Shown one piece after another: positions 10,720 to 22,693 of a stretch of 64,000 nt of DNA. The notes under the pieces are model-generated. The model did not search any database, was not told where the DNA came from, and worked only from the letters and a program-made list of their open reading frames with translations. The translations under genes and the position numbers were made by a program. Source of the stretch: Mytilus galloprovincialis (taxonomy: Eukaryota; Mollusca; Bivalvia; Mytilida; Mytilidae); assembly GCF_965363235.1 (NCBI RefSeq), contig NC_134843.1:94397795-94461794 (forward strand). Reading direction: 5' to 3'. Each line of letters starts with the position of its first letter. Within the stretch, counting starts at the first letter, position 1.

Positions 10720-11860
10720 TGATTAATTGTGTCGTCGTGTGAACGCCATGCCTACCAGAAGACATTAATTTCCACAGAGTTTTCATTGATAATCTACCTA
10801 GAAATTGGGATGACATTCCTTATGAAAGTACTGTTATTTAATCTTCGAGTAAGTAGTGCCATACAGGCGGACGACATTGCCCTTATATCTACAACTTCAG
10901 AAGGTACCGACACTTTGCTAGGCATTTGCCAATCGTAGAGTGAAAATTGAGGCTTTCAAATCTCATCTGCAAAAAGCGAAATACTGAAATTTTGTTCTTT
11001 TAAATGTGCTACCATCAGTCAGCCATCGAAACTTTAAGGAGTAGATATTTCAGAAGAAATCTCAACTAAGCATGTTGGAATCATATTGAATGCTGAATTT
11101 AAAAGTTGGTCTAAGTTTGCGTACTACTGCATTATCTGAAATGAATTCCGGAATACATCCATCTTTCCTAAATAAATTTACATGCTCCAAGGTAGTTTTG
11201 TACCAGATTTAATCAGGATAACCGTGAAATATTAATTATTTGATTCATCGTTTTTTCTTCGTGATGCCGGCTTAAACATTCAACGTCGTTATTTTATTAG
11301 TATGGACGTATAAACGTGTAGATGTTGTGTTTGTGTATTTAGACGTAATCATGTTGTGTTAAAAGACATTGGATATATACGAAATACAGACAGACATCAC
11401 AATGCCCAGGAGGGAAAAATATCTATCAGATAAACTATTGTCCGCATGGAATCTTGTTACAATTCTCATATTCTTGTCTTTCATTTATGCTAATGAGCTT
11501 TGACTATATGCCTTTTTGTGTTTCTTTGATACATATGACGTGGCTCTGTACTTCTGCATCCCACTTTTGTAATATCGTTAAATATTTTTTATTCTCGTAT
11601 TTCTATTTTTGTAATGTGCTTTGTTTACATGCCTTTTTGTGTTTCTTTGATACATATATAACATGGCTCTGTACTTATACATCCCGTTGCTGTGTTATTG
11701 TGCTATGGTAAATTTGTGTATTCTTGTCTTTAATTTTTGTTAAGATGCTTTGTCTAAATGCCATTTTGTGCTGCTTTGTTACATATTTGTTTGGATTTAT
11801 AGGGATTAAGATTATAACACAATGTTGACTGATGTACCCCTATTTTTAAAATGTGTCCTT
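10720..11860 (+). mobile_element. LINE fragment: reverse-transcriptase end and 3' tail, decayed
   Basis: A block near 10774-10840 reads FIDNLPRNWDDIP in one frame. A block near 10857-10935 reads AIQADDIALISTTSEG in another, which is the catalytic xxADD strand of LINE-type reverse transcriptase with Tyr replaced by Gln. Because the two blocks are in different frames, at least one frameshift separates them, and a stop follows at 10936. The downstream tract 11454-11860 carries two to three imperfect units of about 165 bp (each with GCCTTTTTGTGTTTCTTTGA or a variant, ACATATGACGTGGCTCTG and CATCCC) and ends in CTGATGTACCCCTATTTTT. I recognise that as a common mussel repeat tail. No endonuclease domain is seen, so the copy is 5' truncated. 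Confidence 0.65.
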
Positions 11861-11894
11861 TTTACTTGTTCACAAAATATAATGGAATTTGATG

Positions 11895-12045
11895 CGACTG
11901 TCTCACATAAGAAATTCCTGTACCATTCAGGAATATGACCGTTGTTATCCAATCGTTTGGTGTATTTGAGCTTTTGATTTTGCCATTTGATTAGGGACTT
12001 TCTTTTTTGAATTTTCCTCGGAGTTCAGTATTTTTGTGATTTTAC
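11895..12045 (-). repeat. Interspersed repeat family C
   Basis: ATTCAGGAATATGACCGTTG, then TTTTGATTTTGCCATTTGAT and GAATTTTCCTCGGAGTTCAG, recur at 32185-32290 and 37345-37450 and in reverse at 39930-40070. The family has no coding content. Confidence 0.7.
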
Positions 12046-13110
12046 TTTTTGTTAAAAAGTTATAAATGGGCAATTTGATTCGCACCACAAAAGCGAGTAA
12101 GACTCGGGTTTCTGAAGTGATTAGAAGTTCGTGTTCTATTGTTGCATCCATCATATAGCTCATTGCAAGGTACAAATTTGATACTTTCTTGGTTATTTTC
12201 GCGGGGTGTTAATTTTTGCTTAATTTAGTGGATAAACCCAATGACTAACAAAATGCCAATTTACAATATAGTAACAATATGAAATCGGTTAGTTAATTGA
12301 TATATCGCTGTTCTATAATCACTATAAATTATGTATTTAGACAACTGAAAATTAGTTTGTGTACCGATAAGTGCAAGTTCTTTTTTTATTATTCGCATTT
12401 CGTATAGTAAATATGACAGACTTATTTATTTTATTATTTATACAAACCTTTATCAAATATATATTTCTATGTTTTAATGGTTTCTGACAACACAAACATT
12501 TAACCTGCAGACGGATAAGGAACCAACAAAATAATTAGTTATAAATTTGACATCCGTCAATATGAAAAGAGGTAAATATTCTGGTCGTATACTTTTGTCA
12601 TCCAACACCACGGTATGATTCGATAACATCAAAAGCAAGCTTAGGCAGACGTAATTGTGACTTCAATTTAATACAAGTACTGTCTTTAAATGATGCATGC
12701 AGTTTTATTGACTTTTATAAAAAAAATACATATATTCGCTGAGGCCGACAGCCGAGGTGAATATCAGTTTTCAAACATCAATTAAACAACATATGGACTG
12801 AAAAAGATGACAGTTATTTTTTTCCATTTTCCAAGAGAAAATAATGTTTATAATGTCAAATATATACTTTCAGCGCGGTGAATATCACTTTTATCTAGGT
12901 GAATATGCTTTTTTTTTTTATTCAAACTCTAATACATAAAGAAAAAACATTCTAAAATAATATCAATATGAACTGAGTATAATTTTCTGTACATTGAGCT
13001 CGTATCTGACCACTGGTTAGATAAATGATTGAAATAGTCGAAGAGTGATTTCCGGTAATTCATTTTTCGGAATACAATTTATGTCCGTTTATTTTTGGTG
13101 GAAGAAGACT
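12046..13110. other. Gene-free stretch with one diverged repeat
   Basis: Positions 12730-12930 hold repeated GGTGAATAT tracts (TCGCTGAGGCCGACAGCCGA, then GGTGAATATCAG) that resemble 31945-32100. No gene is seen. Confidence 0.45.
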
Positions 13111-14515
13111 TCAAGTCTTCTGAAGGCTAATGGTGCCGACTTTAAAATCATTGAATTCTCCGTATGCCGCATTCGTTTCTGTGTATTACAATTTCATAAA
13201 AACTTCTGATTCCTGACACCGATTTTTACACATGATTTAGAATCCGAATCATTTAATTTTTGAATTAGGATTGAAAAACAATCACTATCGTAAATATGTA
13301 CCCTTTTATTTATGTAAATTATTAGATTTCATCTCATCTACATGAACGTTATTTGTTTACTTGTAACCGGATGTTTTTACTGTAGATATTTGAAGTACGC
13401 ATGCGTGAATTTGGTATCGGGACAACTCGCCCTGTTTACATGTTCGCCCTTGAAGTTGCGAATTTGCAGACAAGAAGATTTTGTTTTTAATAAATAGAAA
13501 GGATCTATTTCTTATTAAATTGTTGTCTTTATTCGTTGTTTTCCTTTGTCATGTGAACTAGATGCCCTTCTACTTCAAATAGTTTGAATCTATTTATAAA
13601 ATTATTCAAGACTCAGTTGACAAGAGCAGTAGGTTGCTGTTGGGAGAATTTTTATTAAACTCTAAATGCTCATAGAATAAGAAATATAATCTAAACTGAA
13701 TGCACCTCCTTCTGAATAATTTATTGCAATATAAATATAAATCCCTTTTGACAAGAGAAATCTGACTTTTGTCAGAAATATTTGTTTCACATGTGCAAAG
13801 GTAATCACGTGAGGTGGCCATATTGGTTTGTTTACAAATATGTCAAGAAGCCTCTAGAACCATGACCTAAACATAAATAGTCTTCCATAAACGTAAACTT
13901 TATGCAATACTATTTTATCAATCATGATTATTTTCATAAATTTAAATTTGATTATTTAAAGAAAAAAATTATAACAATTACGATTTTAGATTAGAGATTC
14001 TACACAGACATGCTTTGATCTATTTATAGCCAAATTAGTTTACCTGTGTGAAAATGTAAATAATGGTCTAAATGGATATATTAATTTGTTTACTAAACAA
14101 GTAAAGACAAACTATGGATAAAAGATAATAATTCACATAAAATTGAGAATGGAAATGGGGAATGTGCCAAAGAGACAACAACCCGACCATAGAAAAAAAC
14201 AACAGCAGAAGGTCACCACATAAATATTTCAGGACATTTGATTTATTAATTTATTTACTAAACAAGTAAAGACAAACTATCACATAAATACTTCGGGACA
14301 TTTGATTTATTTTAATAAATATAGGATCTACTTCTTTGTTATATTAATCTAAACATCTGTATACTTTTTGGTGATGATTCAAAATTTTATTTTTCAGTTA
14401 TTTAGTATTTTGTAAAAAAGGGGGAGGGTTTTTTTTACATGTTGCGCCGTATCTCAAAAACAATTTATGATTATTGCTTAAAACTTTACACACTTCTTTG
14501 TTATATAAATCTAAA
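13111..14515 (+). repeat. 1.4-kb segmental duplication, copy 1
   Basis: It matches 17144-18547 from TCAAGTCTTCTGAAGGC to TATATAAATCTAAA. By eye I count about 14 substitutions plus a one-base length change in 1,404 bases, roughly 99% identity. Both junctions are abrupt. It includes a family B fragment (14141-14222), two AAACAAGTAAAGACAAACTA tracts and part of a tandem duplication of about 165 bp (14332 and 14500 onward). The right end falls within that internal repeat, so recombination there may have set the boundary. Confidence 0.95.
13606..13821 (-). CDS. 71-residue open frame kept in both duplicate copies, function unknown
   Basis: The frame begins MATSRDYLCTCETNISDKSQ and ends at a stop at 13606. 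Its counterpart in copy 2 is 17639-17854, identical apart from a few residues. I do not recognise the protein. It has no clear signal peptide or membrane segment and has three cysteines near the N-terminus and middle. Its preservation may only reflect the recent duplication, and both copies lie in repeat-rich DNA. It could equally be the first exon of an unseen gene or chance. Confidence that it is a real gene is low. Confidence 0.2.
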   Translation of the reverse strand: MATSRDYLCTCETNISDKSQISLVKRDLYLYCNKLFRRRCIQFRLYFLFYEHLEFNKNSPNSNLLLLSTES

Positions 14516-14904
14516 GATCTGTATACTTTTTGGTTTTGATTCAAAATTTTATTTTAGTGATATTTAGTTTTTTTGAAGAAAAAAAGAGGGGAGGGGGGGG
14601 GGTTTCATATGTTCTTCTGTATCTCAAAAACAATAAATGGAACTTAGCAGCCTGGGTAAGTGGGGATGCTTTTATGGTAATTCAAATGACCTTTTATTCA
14701 CCTTCTTCCACCTCAGAGCTATCAGCTCTTTGATTTTCATCTCCCTTTTACTAATCATACTTGTTACAAGTTCTCTTCCGTTCATACTTGTTCTATTAAT
14801 CGGTACCATCCGGTAAACATTTAAAAAATTGTATAATTCTATAACTTTAAACATCAATTGATCCCTTTACTTTACTTTATCTGATTTTTACCCGTACAAG
14901 GAAT
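14516..14904. other. Gene-free stretch with tandem-duplication remnant
   Basis: Positions 14500-14640 repeat the tract at 14332-14470 (TCTGTATACTTTTTGG, TTCAAAATTTTATTT, a G run, ATCTCAAAAACAAT). A poly-G tract lies at 14592-14601. No gene is seen. Confidence 0.5.
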
Positions 14905-15120
14905 GGCCAATAGTTATCAAAGGTACCAGGAATATAATTAAATACGCCAGACGCGCGTTTCGTCTACATACGACTGATCAGTGACGCTCAGATCAAATAG
15001 TTATAAAGCTAAACTAGTACAAAGTTGAAGAGCATTGAGGACTAACAATTCCAAAAAGTTGTGCCAAATACGACTAAGGTAATCTATTCCTGGGATAAGA
15101 AAATCAAGATTGGCCCAAAA
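14905..15120 (-). repeat. Hammerhead-bearing repeat, single copy, core mutated
   Basis: The ribozyme part is 14944-14987 on the minus strand. Stem I strands, GAAA and the GTC cleavage triplet are kept, but the core reads CTGATCA (conserved G changed to C) and the last stem II pair is lost. Flanks ATAGTTATCAAAGGTACCAGG on the left and GTTGAAGAGCATTGAGGAC on the right match other copies (56165-56360, 60365-60550, 61217-62307). Probably not self-cleaving. Confidence 0.75.
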
Positions 15121-17143
15121 CGAGCAACCGTTGTAACCACATCACATATTGCCCCTTTTATTAGTCAGGCGATCTTGACCTTGTGTTGTTCACTGTTGGA
15201 CAATCATATATCATACAAGTACGTCTTTTTGTATATGAGTCCATTGTTGGTGGTTTATTTGGTTTGTTTTAGCTCCTATTAACTTTTTATACATTATTTA
15301 AAGAGAACATTTTCGGAACTTCTTTTGAAAACATTTGAAATCAGCAGTCAAGTGTGGACGTATATTGTTATCAACAACACATTTTTCAATGTTTTCCTTT
15401 TTAATGGTCCTTACAGGATAGAAATTATAGGTGTACATTTGACGAAAAGGAGATATAGGGTGAACTTCACTGCAATAAAAAATGACTCAACAACAACACA
15501 AACAATCAAAAGATATCTGTAGCATCTTCATTTGTCAGTACACATAACTAATGATTATATTCATTTCTATAGAAGCAAACCATATCTTATACAATGTATA
15601 TATTTATCAGAAAGGATACTATACCGGTTACTTTACAAAAATAATTACGTTATTAATTTTTAATTGTTTGGATATTTGAAAACTTTATCAGACAGTTACA
15701 TTGATTCACTAGCCATGTTTAGATTCCAAGAAGTATTCATTTTAACGTGAAATGCGCATCAATTTATATTTTTTTTTGAATATTCGGAAACCACCCTTTT
15801 GTCATAATTGCGTCAGACGAGAAAACAGTTGGATGTGAACATCTCTACAGGCATTTGTCGAAAAAAAAAATACCCGCTTTAAAGAATTATGATAATACAT
15901 ACAAATAAGAAATTATTCAATTAAAGATTTTATTGCAATTCTCTGGCTAGGAAACATCACAATTTCTATCATCTAGTAATTTAGTAATCTATTTCTTGTT
16001 GTCCTTTTTGTATTACTTCATTACTCGATCTGTCGCAGTGTTGCCTCCTAATACATTAAAAGCATCTGAAAACGTAAACATTATAAACTTTGCATTTAAT
16101 AAATACTATCAATAAGCGTTGCTGTATCTTTCTTAACTATGCGATTGTTTATTGGATTTGTTAGTCTGGCAAGTGGGAACTATCGCTATCTATAAAACCA
16201 GGCACAGTACTACCTGTGACATTATCTTATTCATGGTGGCCACATAAATTATGTCCACCATGGTGGCCCTATATGTCCATCATTATACCCCATGTCGCTT
16301 AATTAATACACAAGGTATTAATCAAAAACTAGTCAAGGATAAAGGGAAATCTTGGCTGCATTGAAGTGTTAAAATTATATAACTTACAGGTCATGTGTCT
16401 CAGGTAAATTATACATGTATGTGTTTGTGAAATTTAATTACTGTGATTATGACAAGAAAATTCAAAAATAAAATGAAATAATATAACTAGTTGAATAAAT
16501 AGCTGATTTTATTTTTACTATGACTCTTGACTATTTGTTTTGACATTATACATTTTTAATCAATTTAAGTTATTTTTTACATGTACTTTATGGTAAGTGA
16601 AGAATAAATGAATATCATCTTATAATATAATGCAAACTTTCCCAATGCCTGCCTTTTTCTATTGAAAAGTTGTTTCTCAAATTAATTTTCTTAAATCAAA
16701 ATGATTTATACTTAAATCATAGTAGATAGACGTATCTGCATTCAATACTGTTTTACAAATGTTAAAGATTGTCTTTAGAACTCATTCCAAATAAACTTTA
16801 GGCAATTCCTTATTTCTCTATTGAATAAATATATTCAAATTATTCATTTATTCAACAAAATTTGATAATATTTGTTTTGTCATATAAACATATGGTATTT
16901 AGTTTGTGACAAAAAACAAACAAACAAAAAGACAGTTATAATGCAAAGAATTAACAATTCTATAAGAAAGTAAAAAACATGGATTTTTTTTAGGTTTCTG
17001 CCCTCAGTTCTAATAATGTCTATTTTATAAGGGAGCCAATATTTTCAACATATTTTTGTAATAAAGGTTTAGCATTTCTTTCACTTTTTGTTCTTGGGTG
17101 AGAGACAATATTATGAGAAGGTAAACAATTTTCAAATAGATTA
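15121..17143. other. Gene-free stretch
   Basis: This is AT-rich DNA with short chance frames only. A hairpin of about 15 bp lies at 16231-16262 (CATGGTGG...CCACCATG). Nothing else is recognised. Confidence 0.45.
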
Positions 17144-18547
17144 TCAAGTCTTCTGAAGGCTAATGGTGCCGACTTTAAAATCATTGAATTCTCCGTATGC
17201 CGCATTCGTTTCTGTGTATTACAATTTCATAAAAACTTCTGATTCCTGACACCGATTTTTACACATGATTTAGAATCCGAATCATTTAATTTTTGAATTA
17301 GGATTGAAAAACAATCACTATCGTAAATATGTACCCTTTTATTTATGTAAATTATTAGATTTCATCTCATCTACATGAACGTTATTTGTTTACTTGTAAC
17401 CGGATGTTTTTACTGTAGATATTTGAAGTACGCATGCGTGAATTTGGTATCGGGACAACTCGCCCTGTTTACATGTTCGCCCTTGAAGTTGCGAATTTGC
17501 AGACAAGAAGATTTTGTTTTTAATAAATAGAGAGGATCTATTTCTTATTAAATTGTTGTCTTTATTCGTTGTTTTCCTTTGTCATGTGAACTAGATGCCC
17601 TTCTACTTCAAATAGTTTGAATCTATTTATAACATTATTCAAGACTCAGTTGACAAGAGCAGTACGTTGCTGTTGGGAGAATTTTGATTAAACTCTAAAT
17701 GCTCATAGAATAAGAAATATAATCTAAACTGAATGTACCTCCTTCTGAATAATTTATTGCAATATAAATATAAATCCCTTTTGACAAGAGAAATCTGACT
17801 TTTGTCAGAAATATTTGTTTCACATGTGCAAAGGTAATCACGTGAGGTGGCCATATTGGTTTGTTTACAAATATGTCAAGAAGCCTCTAGAACCATGACC
17901 TAAACATAAATAGTCTTCCATAAACGTAAACTTTATGCAATACTATTTTATAAATCATGATTATTTTCATAAATTTAAATTTTATTATTTAAAGAAAAAA
18001 ATCATAACAATTACGATTTTAGATTAGAGATTCTACACAGACATGCTTTGATCTATTTATAGCCAAATTAGTTTACCTGTGTGAAAATGTAAATAATGGT
18101 CTAAATGGATATATTAATTTGTTTACTTAACAAGTAAAGACAAACTATGGATAAAAGATAATAATTCACATAAAATTGAGAATGGAAATGGGGAATGTGC
18201 CAAAGAGACAACAACCCGACCATAGAAAAAACAACAGCAGAAGGTCACCACATAAATATTTCAGGACATTTGATTTATTAATTTATTTACTAAACAAGTA
18301 AAGACAAACTATCACATAAATACTTCAGGACATTTGATTTATTTTAATAAATATAGGATCTACTTCTTTGTTATATTAATCTAAACATCTATATACTTTT
18401 TGGTGATGATTCAAAATTTTATTTTTCAGTTATTTAGTATTTTGTAAAAAAGGGGGAGGGTTTTTTTTACATGTCGCGCCGTATCTCAAAAACAGTTTAT
18501 GATTATTGCTTAAAACTTTACACACTTCTTTGTTATATAAATCTAAA
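17144..18547 (+). repeat. 1.4-kb segmental duplication, copy 2
   Basis: This is the direct-orientation partner of 13111-14515, with an offset of about 4.03 kb at about 99% identity. It lacks the second half of the 165-bp tandem duplication that continues beyond copy 1. The sequence before 17144 and after 18547 is unrelated to the flanks of copy 1. Confidence 0.95.
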
Positions 18548-19424
18548 TAATTTCATATGGAATTTACTGACCCCATATATATATCATATTAGGTCACTAA
18601 AACATTGGTAACGAATTTATCTTACCGACTATCTTCACATGTGGTATTTTGACTTGAGGCCTATCAAAGTGATCATGTCTCCAATACTTAGTATTAAGAT
18701 CCTACTTCCATTTGTCTATACAGAACACAAATGCCAACAATAACAACATTTTAGCTCTAAATTCGTTTTGTGAATTTATTTCAATCGTTCATTACATGTA
18801 TCAAATTCTTAGTCTGTCGAATCCTTGCAGATTTCGTTTTTTGTTTTGTAAGGAAGTAACTCCGTTAGGCCAACAATAAAAACTTCGTATTTTTTACTTC
18901 GTTTTGTGAACTCATTTCTACCTTTCATCATCAATTTCTTCGTCTGTTAAATCCTTTCAGATTTTTCCTCAACACCGTTTTGTTTTTATACAGGGTTGTG
19001 GCAATGTTTTTGTTTTGAAGGGGAAGTAACGCCGTACTAACCCCATATGGAAATAACCATGTATGGTAACTGACCCTATATTTTGTAGGACACCCTATAT
19101 CAAATATTTATAGTCACCACTTGCAATCATATCTCTATAAATATATAGGAGGTAAGATAAATCACTATGCCGATGTATTTAGAACTATATAGAATATGTT
19201 TACTCAATGAATGTTTTAAAATACTGTTTTCTAGGAAAACTTTTATGCATTTACTTGTGTACTTTTACAGAAATGTACACGTGCATGTACAGAGCTGTGT
19301 CTAAGTTCCTTGTTATCTAATACGTTATTTTCTGGTGCTTGAAAAACGTTTCAGTGAATATAATAGCATTACATTCAATATAAACACTAATCTACAACGT
19401 TAATTACAAACCTTGAGCATTAAC
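18548..19424. other. Gene-free stretch with a two-unit repeat
   Basis: Two imperfect units of about 120 bp lie at about 18750-18870 and 18880-19040. Each has TTCGTTTTGTGAA, a CGTCTGT/AGTCTGT tract, AATCCTT(T/G)CAGATTT and GAAGTAAC. They lie just downstream of the minus-strand peptide gene and have no coding signal. Confidence 0.5.
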
Positions 19425-20026
19425 TTAGCACCCGTTGCAAAAACATTTAGAATTTTCGCAATAACCAGGCGCGCCCTTACACTTAAATCCTAAACAACAA
19501 CCTTCACATCCAATGCTGTTAGGGCGGGTTTTGCAAAATCTGTTAGAACAAACTTGCTGATATGATTCTTGCATACCTGTAAAAATATGCCACTTTAAAA
19601 TTTGTTTTTGTTCTCTCAATACGAAATCGTAGCATTGAAACCTTAGGGGAAACTGGAAGAAAGTGCATGATCACTATATGCTTTAATTCATTATTTTTAT
19701 AGTAACTTTAAAGATTTTGTATTATTGAAATCATATAACAATTTACAATGAACATTGTTGAGAACTTCCTATAACCGATTCATCCTTTATTCAATATTTA
19801 AACGCATGTTTCCATCTGTTCACATCAAAGTCAGTTTCTAATCAAAACAATAGTCTAAACAATCAATAAATTGCAAGTCCAACAGGTAAAGAATATTCAA
19901 TTATTTTCATAAGCTGCATTTGTTACAGTTACTTATATTCTATTACATGACAAGTTTATCATATAAAAGTTAAATGTTACCTATAGCTAGGAGAACAATA
20001 GCGAATACAAATGCTGTGCTGTTCAT
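19425..20026 (-). CDS. Secreted 10-cysteine defensin/myticin-like peptide, gene 1
   Basis: Two coding exons on the minus strand: exon 1 is 20026-19981 (46 bp, starts MNSTAFVFAIVLLAI, donor GT at 19980-19979) and exon 2 is 19576-19425 after an ACAG acceptor, with a 404-bp phase-1 intron. The spliced product is 65 residues, with a hydrophobic signal peptide to about residue 16-20. The mature part has Cys at 25, 30, 39, 42, 43, 48, 55, 60, 62 and 65. It contains C-x3-C (39/43), a GYC (55) and C-x-C-x2-C (60/62/65), the spacing of cysteine-stabilised alpha-beta peptides. Mussel defensin ends in the same C-x-C-x2-C pattern. The two additional cysteines (30, 42) could add a fifth disulfide. It is probably secreted by blood or epithelial cells as an antimicrobial-type peptide, which is inference. 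A 5' UTR splice acceptor lies just before 20040. The paralogue is at 37836-40550. Confidence 0.85.
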
Positions 20027-20130
20027 TCTGAAGATTATACCTGAAGCAGGAAGAAGTACTTCTCTACATTAATATATACAAACAAGATATAAAAAACCCA
20101 GGAGAACGCTCGTCTGTTCAATAAAAACTA

Positions 20131-20169
20131 AATTAATTAATTAATTAATTAATTAATGAAATTAATTAA
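20131..20169. repeat. (AATT)n microsatellite
   Basis: Repeated AATT/TTAA units with one GAA interruption lie just upstream of the peptide gene's first coding exon. Confidence 0.95.
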
Positions 20170-20552
20170 GTATCATGAGAAAAGACCTACCTTGGAGAAA
20201 AACATGTAAACTGCACAACATTAGAATTCAACCTTTCTTCAGGTAATCATAAAGATTATAACTTACAGTAAAGTGATCGTAATGCTCATGACAATACTAT
20301 ACCAATGTAAAGATTTAGATGAAAGCATTATTATTATAATTGTTCCAAAACATTTGCAAATGGTACTTTAGATAACAGGAGAACATATTGAATGGAGACT
20401 TGTCTCAATGGCACTCATACCACATCTTTGTATTTATGTCTCAGATGAACATGAGTCTCCAAATATCTTGACTGAAGCCTAAAAGTTGATATTAAGGAAT
20501 TCTTAAAATTTAAACATTACATTCCATTGGTTGCTTTGAATTTTTCTATGTT

Positions 20553-20646
20553 AACTTTCCAGTAAAATTGAACAGTGGTTCAGCATCAATTGTAAGCTTA
20601 AGTTAGAACTTTCCAGTAATATTGAACAGTGGTTCAGCATCAATTG
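20553..20646 (+). repeat. 54-bp tandem duplication
   Basis: AACTTTCCAGTAA, then ATTGAACAGTGGTTCAGCAT, occurs at 20553 and again at 20607 with one base difference across about 40 bp. Confidence 0.9.
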
Positions 20647-20957
20647 CATGTAAGACGTACATTTTCCAGGTTATCGGATGGCAGATTGACGAATTAATAG
20701 ATTGAAGATTAATACTTACAGAGAAGCGAACGAATTAACAAGTTTTAAATGCAAAGCGTTAGTTGTAAACCTTTTAGGTATATGTCTATCTTTGAAAGTT
20801 TGCACAGTATCTTTTTTTCCAATGCTCATGAATAACAAGCCGATTTTAAGAGATGTTTGGTAAGTTATTAAGAAAACATGGATTGTATCTATGATGAGTT
20901 TATTTTATGTGTTCTTACTTACCATCCACCTTTTATTAATTATTTATTTTAAAAAAA

Positions 20958-21075
20958 AATAGCGGATTCCGGATTGACTTTACATAGGTGCCGATTTGAC
21001 CAGATACAGATTTAACAAAAAGCCGATTCGACATTTTATATAGATGCTAATTTGATCAGTTGCCGATTTGACTTG
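20958..21075 (+). repeat. Degenerate GCCGATTTGAC tandem repeat
   Basis: About five units of 20-30 bp share a GATTTGAC/GATTCGAC core (near 20970, 20990, 21018, 21045 and 21060). The function is unknown. Confidence 0.55.
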
Positions 21076-22693
21076 TACAATTCGTGGTTATTGGAAAAAA
21101 GTTGAACATAATTCCAAAATTTATGTCTTTGAAGAGAAGTGTCTTTTAAGTAACAATTGTTTACCTTTAACGTCAATAATCAAGTTCAAATGATTTAATC
21201 AAAATTTTTTATTTGTTTTTTATTATATGTCTAGTTTTCTCATATAAATGCGTAAACACCAAAGAGTCATTAAAGTTAGTTAACGTACCTCTGTAGATAT
21301 CCTAATGATGCTATGAAATCGGGCTTCCAGTCTTCTTCTTTATGTAGTCCTGATGTGTGAGACGGCAGATTTCCATTCTGTTTTTGGCAGTTTTTGATTT
21401 ATCGTGCTTTCTTCTTTGAAAAGTATAACATTTCCTTAATCCGGTATTTATAATTATAAAACAATTGGTGTTTATCACTTTTTACCTCATGTTTGTTTAA
21501 TTATAGAATTACATATTCAACGTGTTACATATTATTTTGATTATTATTACTGTAATTAATACTCGTCTTATACAAGGACATCATATAATAAACGTGTATA
21601 TGTTTCCTTCTATTTGTGAAAAACAACTATAGTTAATGTTATAATTAATTACGTCATCGGTTGATTTATCTTTATCATCGTGCACATGATTCAATCTATG
21701 CTTTACAAGACATCATCAATTTTGACAAATCAATAAACATAACCCAGAATCTGCTTAGTTTGTTAAATTGTCGAAGTGTCAAGATTTGAAACTCATTCGG
21801 AACATAACATACTAAGAGTTACTTACCTTTAGCGATACACAAATAGTAAAAACGTGTATTATTGATAAAATAAGTACAATAATTCTAAAATGATTTTTTA
21901 TTCACCTATAAAAACCGAAACAGGTAGGATATATTTAACAATTGGAAGATAAAAAGATATGGAAGATTAACTATGAAACAAATATCAAATAGAGGTCAAC
22001 CAAAACGTTTTAATGTATCATTAAAAAAAATCAAGTCTCACTTCTGTACTTCCATTAATTTGTTCTTTTTCGGTTATTATAAATTATTGGCTTTTAAAAA
22101 ATTGGCATCGACCGTTCCTTATAAGGTAAATCCAGACGCGCTTCAGATGCCTGACATTTACTAAGTGATATATTCATTTGATACTGGATATCGTTGCACA
22201 AAAGAATTACCATTTATATTAATTGTTGAAAAAGAGAAACAACAGATACAAAAAGAGATACATGTGTTCAAACTCAATAGTCAAAAACAAACTGACAAAG
22301 CAATGACAAGGCAGAAACGTAACACGACAAAAACACAAACAACAGTTGACAAAACAAAACATAAATAACTACAGAATGCGTAACTCGAAACAAACCAAAT
22401 CCAAATTGGTTACTGTGTTTTGATCAAAACCAATGGATGAACTGTAACATAAAAAACACCAGCTATGAATTCAAAAACATACACACAAGTTAATATTCGT
22501 ATGTAGAGTTCATCAAAATTTGTGCCATTTGTACCACAATCAATTCATTCATGTAGTTCATATGTATTTAGCCGTCATTTTAAAATCAATACTCCTATAT
22601 GAGTAGATACTATGTTGTACTTTTGTTCTACGGTACGACAATCCTAACCATGAACAGTGCCGTTTGATGCTGTGGTTCCTATGTGTTACTCGT

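Larger units (their letters stand above)
20041..22693. other. Intergenic stretch upstream of peptide gene 1
   Basis: It should hold the promoter and 5' UTR exon of the minus-strand peptide gene. A GTAAGT donor on the minus strand near 21829 could end that exon but is unproven. About 21521-21600 resembles 41879-42060 (GTGTTACA, GTAATTAATA, ATAAACGTGTATAT), the region at a similar distance upstream of the paralogue. A family E end fragment lies at 20393-20437. Confidence 0.45.
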
